NCBI GenBank assembly: GCA_027016475.1
Contig: JALUTL010000135.1
Span: 1 to 5,209, forward strand
Source: Candidatus Heimdallarchaeota archaeon
GTDB lineage: Archaea > Asgardarchaeota > Heimdallarchaeia > Heimdallarchaeales > Kariarchaeaceae
DNA length: 5,209 nt
Reading direction: 5' to 3'
Position 1 is the first letter of the stretch; each line of letters opens with the position of its first letter. The notes beneath the pieces were generated by a model, which saw only the letters and a list, made by a program, of their open reading frames with translations, ran no database searches and was not told the origin of the DNA. Shown here in pieces: positions 1-5,209 of this stretch. A program made the position numbers and the translations under genes.

Positions 1-1257
1 ATCAGACAGGCTAACTCCTGCCTCCTTCATGGTTTCAATGCCTGTGATGACATCCGTAAAAATGTTGGAGAAACCATTTGAAGGAAGTATCAGCTTTGTA
101 TTGTGCTGTACACCTCGGGCGATCGATTGGGCAATGTCGGCTTTCGCCCTTGCTTGAATTTCAGCCAGTTTGACCTCAATGCCCTCTTTGTTGAATTGGT
201 TGAAGGCCTCAGCTAACAATTTTGTACCTTCTGCTTCAGCTTCAAGTTTCAATCGTATGGCCTCCGCTTCTGCTTCAGCTTTCAATTTCAAGGATTCAGC
301 TTCAGCTCTTGCCTTGATCAGTTTGGATTCTGCCTCACCTTGGGCAATTCGTTTTTGCTGTTCGGCACTAGCGTTTGCCTCAATTGCAACGCGTTCTGCC
401 TCAATTTCAGCCTCTCTTTTCTTCTGGGCATTAATGATGTCCATTTCCTTCAACTTGAGCTCACGTTGCTTTTCAGCAATTGCCATCTCCTGATCCAGTC
501 TGGCTGTTTCGGATTCCTTTAGGGCCCTTTGTCTTTGTATTTCTGCTTCAGCCCTCTTCTGTGCCTCAACTATTTCTGCTGCACTATTCTCTTTTTCTTC
601 GGCTTCCCTTGCAATTCTCTCAAGCTCCGCAGATTTTACCCTTTCCATGTCAGCAATGACTGTAGAACCTGGAACATCAACAATGTTCTTGATGTCAAAC
701 AGAACCACACGAATACCAATTCTCGCCAAACTGTCATTGGTTGCAGCCAAAATTGCCTGCTCGATTTCATCTCTTTCTCGCATTATCGTAATGAGCTGTT
801 GCTTCATTGCCTGTGCCCTAGCTGCCGATTGGATTGTATCATCAACAATGGGGCGAATTTCATCAGGTGTTGCGCGTCCTAAAGATCGAACTGCGGTTCT
901 TGCATCTGAAATTTGAACCTTACAGCTGATTTCCACACCAAAAGGCAGATTGTTTATGTCCATCAACTTGATTCTTGGGATGGCAATTTCCAACACTTTC
1001 AATGGTACAATGTTTCTCTTCCAAATATAGGGGAAATACAAGTAGGATTGTCCCGCTGTCTTCTCACGAACCACACCTTTTCCGGAAAGGACATGTACCT
1101 CCTCCAATCCAACTACTGTATATGCCCGGATAAGAAGGAGAAAACCCAAGCCAAATACGATGATCGGGACGAGGGCAAGGGCTGGTTCGAAAATCAATAC
1201 TCCGATAATCACTGCTATAGCTATTGCAGAGTAAATTCCAATAATTTTTAGTGCCAT
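1..1257 (-). CDS. Flotillin-like SPFH/band 7 membrane scaffold protein, 3' end cut by the window edge
   Basis: The frame read leftward from ATG at 1257 stays open for 419 codons and leaves the window at position 1, so the C-terminus is missing. Residues 4-43 hold two adjacent hydrophobic stretches that anchor the protein. Residues about 45-200 fit an SPFH/band 7 domain (VVGLEEVHVLSGKG at the start; GIRVVLFDIKNI and DVPGS near the end). Residues about 200-350 are a long charged coiled coil rich in Ala-Glu, with many AEAE steps, as in flotillins. From 350 the flotillin-type C-terminal region begins (LLAEAFNQF, later IARGVQHNTKLILPS). Known for the family: flotillins oligomerise on the inner membrane face and organise microdomains. 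The upstream gene, 14 nt away, encodes an NfeD/YqiJ-like protein, the usual bacterial flotillin partner, which supports flotillin over HflK/HflC or stomatin. The start is fixed by GGAGGT 7 nt upstream. I am sure of the family; the exact role in this organism is inferred. Confidence 0.93.
   Translation of the reverse strand, partial: MALKIIGIYSAIAIAVIIGVLIFEPALALVPIIVFGLGFLLLIRAYTVVGLEEVHVLSGKGVVREKTAGQSYLYFPYIWKRNIVPLKVLEIAIPRIKLMDINNLPFGVEISCKVQISDARTAVRSLGRATPDEIRPIVDDTIQSAARAQAMKQQLITIMRERDEIEQAILAATNDSLARIGIRVVLFDIKNIVDVPGSTVIADMERVKSAELERIAREAEEKENSAAEIVEAQKRAEAEIQRQRALKESETARLDQEMAIAEKQRELKLKEMDIINAQKKREAEIEAERVAIEANASAEQQKRIAQGEAESKLIKARAEAESLKLKAEAEAEAIRLKLEAEAEGTKLLAEAFNQFNKEGIEVKLAEIQARAKADIAQSIARGVQHNTKLILPSNGFSNIFTDVITGIETMKEAGVSLSD
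229..291 (-). repeat. Imperfect direct repeat (39-nt period) in the flotillin coiled-coil coding sequence
   Basis: Two 24-nt units at 229-252 and 268-291 match at 21 of 24 positions and lie 39 nt apart. In the protein this is a 13-residue repeat: LKLKAEAEAEAIR (323-335) then LKLEAEAEGTKLL (336-348), with a shorter degenerate copy before it (LIKARAEAES, 313-322). It is in frame and part of the coiled coil, so it most likely reflects local duplication within the Ala-Glu-rich rod rather than a mobile or regulatory repeat. Confidence 0.7.
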
Positions 1258-1264
1258 ATTTTTT

Positions 1265-1270
1265 ACCTCC
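1265..1270 (-). promoter_or_regulatory. Shine-Dalgarno site of the flotillin gene
   Basis: On the minus strand this reads GGAGGT, a perfect anti-16S match, 7 nt before the ATG at 1257. It lies just after the TAA stop of the upstream gene (1274-1272). It fixes the flotillin start and supports translation from a shared mRNA. Confidence 0.85.
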
Positions 1271-1271
1271 G

Positions 1272-1979
1272 TTAGGCTTCAACTATAATTTTTTCTTGTT
1301 CCAGCGTATTTCTGCACACTGGACATGTTGGCTTATTCTCAAGCCAGACTGACAGATGATCTTTATGGAAAGGAGAAGCGCAATAACCACATTTTGAGAC
1401 CTCTCCTTTTGGTATTTTTCCATAACAGATCCCACATTCTTGGGATGTCAACTTAGTTCTCCTTACCAATTTCTTGATTACAGTGCTTAATTTCGTAATG
1501 GGCCTTGCCATTTTTGCATCCATTGCATTCTGAAACTCTGCAAGTTGAACGAGGGCAAAAGGCGCAACAAAGTCAACAACTACAACCTCATCTCCTTTTT
1601 GCAGAGGTTTCAACTGATCTTCTGATGGCTTAGCGAGCAAAAACTGCTTGCCAAACTCTGTCTCCACTACAACTTCGCCACTTTTTTCTAAACTTAGTGG
1701 TACTGAAACCCTCCCCTTTCTTCCGACTATTCGATCTTTGAACTCTCCTGCATCAATTAGTCCAACATAGAGTAAATAGAATGCAACAAATGGCAGAAGA
1801 AAACCAAGAAAGAATGCAGCCGGTTCAGGAAAATTGAAAATTCCAAGAAGACCCCAAAGTACCATACCGAATGGCAAGGCAAAGAAAAAGCCTGTAAGGG
1901 CGGGAAATTCAAAATCGAAAACTTCTTTGAGGGCAATTAAAATTGCACCAGCGGCAAGCAATCCCAAATATAGCTCCAT
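1272..1979 (-). CDS. Short NfeD/YqiJ-like membrane protein with a C-terminal RING-like zinc finger
   Basis: A 235-residue protein in three parts. Residues 1-75 contain about three hydrophobic helices (roughly 2-19, 27-48, 55-74). Residues 82-147 look like the OB-fold of NfeD/YuaF/YqiJ proteins: IVGRKGRVSVPL, then a pattern ending KGDEVVVVDF. Residues 150-180 are a basic, probably helical linker. Residues 182-222 carry eight potential zinc ligands: C182-x2-C185-x11-C197-x2-C200-x4-H205-x2-H208-x10-C219-x2-C222, followed only by a short tail. The spacing fits RING-like or PHD-like binuclear treble clefs, including bacterial RING relatives. The serine-protease domain of long NfeD proteins is absent. 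Known for the family: short NfeD-type proteins pair with flotillins, and the flotillin gene follows directly. The RING may be a ubiquitin-type E3 or only a protein-binding module; this is inference. A TTG at 1982 is in frame, but ATG at 1979 has better spacing from the ribosome binding site, and a TGA sits just upstream (1991-1989). Confidence 0.9.
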   Translation of the reverse strand: MELYLGLLAAGAILIALKEVFDFEFPALTGFFFALPFGMVLWGLLGIFNFPEPAAFFLGFLLPFVAFYLLYVGLIDAGEFKDRIVGRKGRVSVPLSLEKSGEVVVETEFGKQFLLAKPSEDQLKPLQKGDEVVVVDFVAPFALVQLAEFQNAMDAKMARPITKLSTVIKKLVRRTKLTSQECGICYGKIPKGEVSKCGYCASPFHKDHLSVWLENKPTCPVCRNTLEQEKIIVEA

Positions 1980-1987
1980 CAATGACC

Positions 1988-1994
1988 ATCACCT
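1988..1994 (-). promoter_or_regulatory. Shine-Dalgarno site of the NfeD-RING gene
   Basis: On the minus strand this reads AGGTGAT, matching the canonical AGGAGGTGATC core. It is 8 nt before ATG 1979 and only 5 nt before the alternative TTG 1982, which favours the ATG. Its presence means this mRNA has a leader and is not leaderless. Confidence 0.65.
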
Positions 1995-2027
1995 GTCATC
2001 ATGTAAAATATGTGTGTAAAAATGGGG

Positions 2028-2035
2028 AAATAAAT
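2028..2035 (-). promoter_or_regulatory. Candidate TATA box for the NfeD-RING/flotillin operon
   Basis: On the minus strand this reads ATTTATTT, preceded by a purine-rich ATAAG that could act as a BRE. A transcription start about 25 nt downstream would give a short leader that still contains the ribosome binding site at 1988-1994. The region is AT-rich, so chance matches are likely. A second possibility, TTATATTTTT on the minus strand near 2120-2129, would give a much longer leader. Confidence 0.3.
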
Positions 2036-2107
2036 CTTATGTTTGCGTATTTTCAATAATTTCCAAATGTTGCGGAATAAAGCCACAAAAGTACAAAATT
2101 TCAATGG

Positions 2108-2117
2108 TTTGATCAAA
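2108..2117. promoter_or_regulatory. Perfect 10-bp palindrome TTTGATCAAA, possible operator
   Basis: The self-complementary TTTGATCAAA sits immediately before a TATA-like string (2120-2129) in the divergent region. Short palindromes at such places can be sites for dimeric winged-helix or HTH regulators, but 10 bp in AT-rich DNA can also arise by chance and no second copy is seen here. Confidence 0.25.
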
Positions 2118-2193
2118 TCAAAAATATAAGTGTGATTAAACTTCAATATTCCACCAAATAATTAACACCATACAAGTAGGGAAAACAAAGATC

Positions 2194-2202
2194 AAAATAT
2201 AA
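2194..2202 (+). promoter_or_regulatory. TATA-like box for an apparently leaderless longin gene
   Basis: AAAATATAA is centred about 25 nt before ATG 2223, the usual archaeal distance from TATA box to transcription start. The mRNA would then begin at or next to the start codon. In agreement, no Shine-Dalgarno-like sequence precedes this ATG (the last bases are AATTCCCTATAG). The purine-rich stretch just upstream (AACAAAGATC) could serve as the BRE. Confidence 0.55.
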
Positions 2203-2222
2203 TCCTATCAAATTCCCTATAG

Positions 2223-3005
2223 ATGATACATCTTCTCCTTGTATTGGACATGAAGAAATCTGTAGGGGTTGAGCTCTATAAGGATCACACAATCACAGTT
2301 TCAACCGAACTTCTGATTTCTTTAGTCCAAACCGTTCTCCTTATGGGCAAAGAACTTCATGCAGGCAAACCAAAAGGAGAGCTTAGAGAAGTTGAAATTG
2401 GAGAAATCCAAATTGCAACACTTGAAAAAGATTCATTGGTTTACATCATCATTCAGGACACCTACGACAATGAACCTTTTACCAAACGAATTCTGGAATC
2501 GGTTCTTGAAGAATTCCACCATTCTTTCCTTAAAGAAAACTTTACGCATGGACTTTCAAACGAATTTCAGGTAAAGGAAAAAATCAAATCCTTGATCACA
2601 ACCATGCTCTTCCCGACGCACCTTCTTGAAGAGACAGGGAACATAGTTTACCAAATGCTCAACAAGGTTCCTGCGATGGACACTGTTTTTATGGCAGACT
2701 TGGATGATGGGATCATTCAAAAATGGGCTGAAGGCAAAGGCAATATCATTCAGCTCCTTATGGAGATACTCAGTGAAATACCTTTTGAGAGGAGTTGGAT
2801 CGGAGAATCAAAACTTCTTTATCCAATGCAAATAGACGGTGTGGAATACTCTCATGAAGCTTGGCTTATTCATCGAGTTGGACTCACAGATTTCTGTTTG
2901 CTGGCACGTGTCTACTACAACATTTCGGAACGGGATGGCATATTGGAATTGTTTGAGATGACAACCAATGAGATTCATAATCTCATTCTTGATGATTTGG
3001 GGTAG
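2223..3005 (+). CDS. Longin/roadblock-like domain protein (putative small-GTPase regulator)
   Basis: A soluble 260-residue protein without signal peptide or membrane helix. The N-terminal half fits the longin-like pattern common in Asgard archaea: strand IHLLLVLD (2-9), strand GVELYK (15-20), long helix STELLISLVQTVLLMGKEL (27-45), strands around 53-60 and 61-68, strand SLVYIIIQDTYDNE (71-84), then helix TKRILESVLEEFHHSFL (87-103). The second half (about 150-258) repeats a similar alternation (TVFMADLDDGIIQKW; LLARVYYN; C-terminal helix from 237), so it may be a second roadblock/longin-type domain. No catalytic motif is visible. In eukaryotes and Asgard archaea such folds act as scaffolds or exchange factors for small GTPases in membrane trafficking; that role here is inference. 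ATG 2223 is preferred to Met10 because it keeps the first strand and fits the TATA spacing. Its 3' end overlaps the convergent ATPase gene by 23 bp. The fold is assigned by pattern only. Confidence 0.8.
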   Translation: MIHLLLVLDMKKSVGVELYKDHTITVSTELLISLVQTVLLMGKELHAGKPKGELREVEIGEIQIATLEKDSLVYIIIQDTYDNEPFTKRILESVLEEFHHSFLKENFTHGLSNEFQVKEKIKSLITTMLFPTHLLEETGNIVYQMLNKVPAMDTVFMADLDDGIIQKWAEGKGNIIQLLMEILSEIPFERSWIGESKLLYPMQIDGVEYSHEAWLIHRVGLTDFCLLARVYYNISERDGILELFEMTTNEIHNLILDDLG

Positions 3006-3696
3006 AATTGAAATAATCCCTGAACGCATCCGCAGAGTCGAATTCCAAATTTATCTTGCCGTCCACCATCAACACTATCCGATCAGCTAAATCTAAAACC
3101 TCCCATTGGTTTGCAGTACAGATAATGGTAGTTGACCGTTTTAATCTCTGTAAAAGATTCAATAATTGTTTGGATGTCCAAAAATCGAGCCCAAGCAATG
3201 GATCATCCAAAATCAAGATTTTTGGATTGATTACCAGCACACCCGCCAACGCCACAAGCTTGCGTTCTCCAAAGCTCAGAGAAGATATGTCCCTTTCCAA
3301 AAGATCCACAATGTCCATTTTCTTTGTGACCGAAATCACTCTTCTATAAATCTCCTTGGAAGGAACATCAAAATTCATCAGGCTGAAGCCAATATCGTCA
3401 ATGACAGTTGGAAGGAACAATTGATCATCTGGATTTTCATGCAAAAATCCTACTTTTTGAATGATATCACCATAAGTTGCTTCTGTCAGTGTCACACCAT
3501 CAATCACGATTTGGCCTTCCGCAGGTTGAACCGAACCATTTATCAACTTCAGCAAGGTTGTTTTGCCTGATCCATAAGTGCCAACAATTGCAATGAACTC
3601 CTTCTCCTGTACTTTCCAACTGTCTATTTGAATGACCTTTCCATTCTCGTCATAGGCAAAGATCACATTCTCGAATTTTACCATTTCTTTTCCCAT
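2983..3696 (-). CDS. ECF/CbiO-type ABC transporter ATPase (EcfA-like) with altered catalytic motifs
   Basis: The 237-residue protein is an energy-coupling-factor ATPase, somewhat shorter than typical EcfA/CbiO (from memory, about 260-280). A-loop Tyr15; Walker A GTYGSGKT (39-46); Q-loop region HENPDDQLF (86-94), a hallmark of CbiO/EcfA; signature LSFGE (140-144); Walker B ILILDDP (160-166); D-loop GLD (169-171). Three consensus residues differ: Glu87 stands where the Q-loop Gln is usual (FQNPDDQ), Asp165 where the catalytic Glu is usual (DEP), and Ala195 where the H-loop His is usual (TAN for THD). ATP binding looks intact while hydrolysis may be altered. It follows the CbiM-CbiQ fusion gene with a 10-nt gap, and its ribosome binding site overlaps that gene's stop, so it should be the partner of that membrane protein. 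Only one ATPase gene is here, implying a homodimer or a second ATPase elsewhere. Start at 3696 is chosen by its ribosome binding site; Met5 is an alternative. Confidence 0.93.
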   Translation of the reverse strand: MGKEMVKFENVIFAYDENGKVIQIDSWKVQEKEFIAIVGTYGSGKTTLLKLINGSVQPAEGQIVIDGVTLTEATYGDIIQKVGFLHENPDDQLFLPTVIDDIGFSLMNFDVPSKEIYRRVISVTKKMDIVDLLERDISSLSFGERKLVALAGVLVINPKILILDDPLLGLDFWTSKQLLNLLQRLKRSTTIICTANQWEVLDLADRIVLMVDGKINLEFDSADAFRDYFNSTPNHQE

Positions 3697-3703
3697 GCAA
3701 CAG

Positions 3704-3708
3704 CCCTC
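3704..3708 (-). promoter_or_regulatory. Shine-Dalgarno site of the ATPase gene, overlapping the upstream stop codon
   Basis: On the minus strand this reads GAGGG, 7 nt before ATG 3696, and shares two bases with the TGA stop of the upstream gene (3709-3707). It supports start 3696 and translational coupling of transporter and ATPase. Confidence 0.6.
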
Positions 3709-5104
3709 ATATCCAAAATTTGCTTAAAACTACCACGATGGCTGTCATCGTGAAAAGCCCAAACATGGTCAAACCTTCACTTGTAAACGGTTCAACTGGT
3801 GCGTTCAGGATCCCGTGAAATCCTCTCTCCTCAAGGGCGAGATTTAATGATTTGCTGTATTTCAACCCTTTATTGGACAAATTAGAAAGAAGGATTCTGT
3901 AGGTGTTCAACACTCTTCCCCAACTTTTAGTTATGCCAAAACTCAAAGGCGCTCCTCGAGATGCAATTGCAGATTTCATAGTGCTGTAATCTTCCCATAA
4001 ACGTGAAGCCAACCTCAAGGAAATCAACAATGTCGTGGTGATACTGCTTGGTATCTTTAGTCCTCTCAACGCTTCGATCAACTCAAAGTAAGAGGGCTCG
4101 GATTCCAATAAAATTGATGAATGTGTAATGGATACAAAATATCTGAAGCCCAATTTGAGTGCAAATGAAAAATTCGTTCCCTCAAATCCTATGTAAACTA
4201 CAATGACCACAAGCACGACAAAGGGAATTGCAATTGCAATCCTGCTTAAAAACCGTATCGAAGGGCGGTAAATGAAAATCAACGGAAAGCTCATAAGAAA
4301 GATGAGAATTTCCTGATAAAGCTCTGTGGAAATTGCAACGGCAGTTATCATTGCCGTAGTCACCAATATCTTACTACGGGTGTCAATGAGTGCAAATCTT
4401 CCAAGTGGATCAAATTCCAAGTGTTTGTATCTATCATCTCGAAGAACTTTCGGTAATGTTCGAATCGATTGCCTTGGACCGAGATATACTTCCTTGAGCA
4501 GTTCTGGTTCAATAATCCGATAAATTCCGATGGTAACAAATGCTTCAATGAATCCAATCAACATTACGAGGGCCATAAAAAAAGCGAAAATGTTTTGGGA
4601 GGTGAATACTCCTGAAAGGAACAGCTCTCCAACAATTGCAAGACCTTCAACCAATTGGTAAATCATCGCACCGAGAAACACAATCTTTCTGTTAACTTTT
4701 AGTCCTTCTGCAATGCGTTTTTTGTATATGTATCTGATAGGAAGAAGAGCTAAGGTGGCTGCAACTACACTATTCAAAACATTTATTCCCAATGAAGCAA
4801 AAAATCCTGGGATTAAAAATGAAGAGAGTATTGAAGCAGTGAGTGAAACAAACAAACCTCGTCTATATCCCAAAATTAGTACTGTCAAAGGTATACCTGT
4901 CAATCCAATAGCCAATGGCAACCCAAAGAATGGGATAACCAATATCTGCAGAATAAATTGCAGAGCAACAAAAGCTCCAAGTGTTGCAAATTGTTGGTTT
5001 GTGAGTCTACGATTCAACCTGCCAAGATAGAATATCCAAAGGAGCAGAAATGCCCATCCGATTGCTGTCAACCATTGAACCAATAATCCATCAGGTATCC
5101 TCAT
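3707..5104 (-). CDS. Fused CbiM-like substrate-binding and CbiQ/EcfT-like transmembrane ECF transporter protein
   Basis: A 465-residue polytopic membrane protein joining two ECF transporter parts. Residues 1-200 resemble CbiM/NikM: start MRIPDG (CbiM: MHIPDG), then about six hydrophobic segments and LGINVLN (105-111; CbiM LGANVxN). Residues 228-465 resemble CbiQ/EcfT: DPLGRFALIDTRSKILVTT (232-250), several membrane helices, ALRGLKIPS (345-353), and the two coupling motifs ASRG (381-384) and EERG (425-428) that dock on the ATPases; a last hydrophobic helix ends the protein (444-465). Known CbiM/NikM proteins bind Co or Ni through the N-terminus, His2 and a His near 67; here those places are Arg2 and, by my alignment, Gly67, so metal uptake is doubtful. 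ATG 5104 is chosen because it places MRIPDG exactly where MHIPDG starts; an in-frame TTG at 5113 would add three residues. No Shine-Dalgarno precedes the start. The substrate is unknown. The ATPase gene follows directly. Confidence 0.9.
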   Translation of the reverse strand: MRIPDGLLVQWLTAIGWAFLLLWIFYLGRLNRRLTNQQFATLGAFVALQFILQILVIPFFGLPLAIGLTGIPLTVLILGYRRGLFVSLTASILSSFLIPGFFASLGINVLNSVVAATLALLPIRYIYKKRIAEGLKVNRKIVFLGAMIYQLVEGLAIVGELFLSGVFTSQNIFAFFMALVMLIGFIEAFVTIGIYRIIEPELLKEVYLGPRQSIRTLPKVLRDDRYKHLEFDPLGRFALIDTRSKILVTTAMITAVAISTELYQEILIFLMSFPLIFIYRPSIRFLSRIAIAIPFVVLVVIVVYIGFEGTNFSFALKLGFRYFVSITHSSILLESEPSYFELIEALRGLKIPSSITTTLLISLRLASRLWEDYSTMKSAIASRGAPLSFGITKSWGRVLNTYRILLSNLSNKGLKYSKSLNLALEERGFHGILNAPVEPFTSEGLTMFGLFTMTAIVVVLSKFWI

Positions 5105-5127
5105 AATATACAATAAAAAATACAGAA

Positions 5128-5140
5128 GTTAAGCATTAAC
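5128..5140. promoter_or_regulatory. Inverted repeat GTTAA-GCA-TTAAC upstream of the ECF operon, possible operator
   Basis: Five-base arms around a 3-nt spacer form a near-palindrome beginning 24 nt before ATG 5104. If that mRNA is leaderless, this is where its TATA box would lie, so a protein bound here would block transcription. Chance occurrence in AT-rich sequence cannot be excluded. Confidence 0.3.
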
Positions 5141-5182
5141 ACCATATGTTTGACAAAAATCAATGTATTTTCTTATTTTTGA

Positions 5183-5209
5183 TTATCCCCGCTTTATCTC
5201 TTCCAGAAG
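5183..5209 (-). CDS. Possible last eight codons of another minus-strand gene
   Basis: Entering from the right edge, one minus-strand frame reads LLEEIKRG and then TAA at 5185-5183. The composition suits a soluble protein's C-terminal helix. A gene ending here would lie 78 bp upstream of the ECF operon, on the same strand. With only eight codons, an accidental open frame is quite possible. Confidence 0.25.
   Translation of the reverse strand, partial: LLEEIKRG

Larger units (their letters stand above)
1980..2222. other. Divergent intergenic region between the flotillin operon and the longin gene
   Basis: These 243 bp hold no convincing ORF or RNA gene. The region is AT-rich and should contain promoters in both directions. 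The string ATCAAAA(A)TATAA occurs twice on the plus strand, at 2117-2129 and 2191-2202, the second close to the longin start. A 10-bp perfect palindrome lies at 2108-2117. I see no terminator, attachment site or riboswitch-like structure. Confidence 0.7.

Noticed and set aside
208..312. CRISPR-like or satellite repeat
   Set aside because: The repeated bases are in frame and encode the coiled coil, the units are imperfect, and there are no spacers.
170..916. Several plus-strand open frames, including one very rich in Ser-Ala
   Set aside because: They lie antisense to the flotillin gene; the Ser-Ala composition is the reverse complement of its Ala-Glu coiled-coil codons.
1064..1282. Minus-strand frame of 72 codons across the flotillin start
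   Set aside because: It overlaps the strongly supported flotillin N-terminus in another frame, and its Gly/Pro/Cys-rich product resembles no protein I recognise.
1272..1979. Long NfeD with a ClpP-class serine protease domain
   Set aside because: The protein begins directly with the membrane helices; there is no room for the protease domain, so it is a short NfeD/YqiJ type.
3056..3570. Plus-strand frames opposite the ATPase gene
   Set aside because: The minus strand encodes clear ABC motifs over the same bases; the plus-strand products show no recognisable domain.
4326..5030. Plus- and minus-strand frames inside the ECF membrane protein gene
   Set aside because: All fall within the continuous CbiM-CbiQ frame and lack their own ribosome binding sites or domain signatures.
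5105..5113. TTG start adding three residues to the ECF protein
   Set aside because: The family start MxIPDG aligns exactly with ATG 5104, and the N-terminal position is functionally fixed in CbiM/NikM.
1..5209. tRNA, rRNA, insertion sequence or CRISPR array
   Set aside because: No cloverleaf, rRNA core sequence, transposase motif, terminal inverted repeats or regular spaced repeats were seen on either strand.

Overview
The window looks like an archaeal chromosome fragment, most probably from an Asgard-type archaeon. It is AT-rich, roughly 40% GC by eye. Three things point this way: a longin-like domain protein, a RING-type zinc finger joined to a membrane protein, and an apparently leaderless start with an archaeal TATA-like box about 25 nt upstream (2194-2202). 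Internal genes of operons instead carry good Shine-Dalgarno sequences. The assignment is an inference from gene content; no rRNA or other marker is present.

Layout from left to right. (1) Positions 1-1979, minus strand, hold a two-gene operon. The first gene (1272-1979) encodes a short NfeD/YqiJ-like membrane protein with an OB-fold and an eight-ligand RING-like zinc finger at its C-terminus. The second (1-1257) encodes a flotillin-like SPFH protein and runs off the left edge. A 14-nt gap with a GGAGGT ribosome binding site separates them. (2) Positions 1980-2222 are a divergent intergenic region with candidate promoters in both directions. (3) Positions 2223-3005, plus strand, encode a 260-residue longin/roadblock-like protein. 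(4) Positions 2983-5104, minus strand, hold an ECF-type transporter operon: a fused CbiM-like plus CbiQ/EcfT-like membrane protein, followed by one EcfA/CbiO-like ATPase. The ATPase gene overlaps the end of the longin gene tail-to-tail by 23 bp. (5) The right edge may hold the last eight codons of another minus-strand gene.

How the genes may work together: flotillins and NfeD/YqiJ/YuaF proteins are known partners in membrane microdomains, and here the partner carries a RING finger that could tie the complex to a ubiquitin-like system. The ECF operon keeps the architecture of a cobalt/nickel importer but seems to have lost both metal-binding histidines of CbiM. Its ATPase departs from consensus at the Q-loop Gln, the Walker B Glu and the H-loop His. 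It is therefore probably a diverged transporter for a non-metal substrate, or a transporter with slow or altered ATP hydrolysis. The two most unusual items are the RING-bearing flotillin partner and this diverged ECF cassette.
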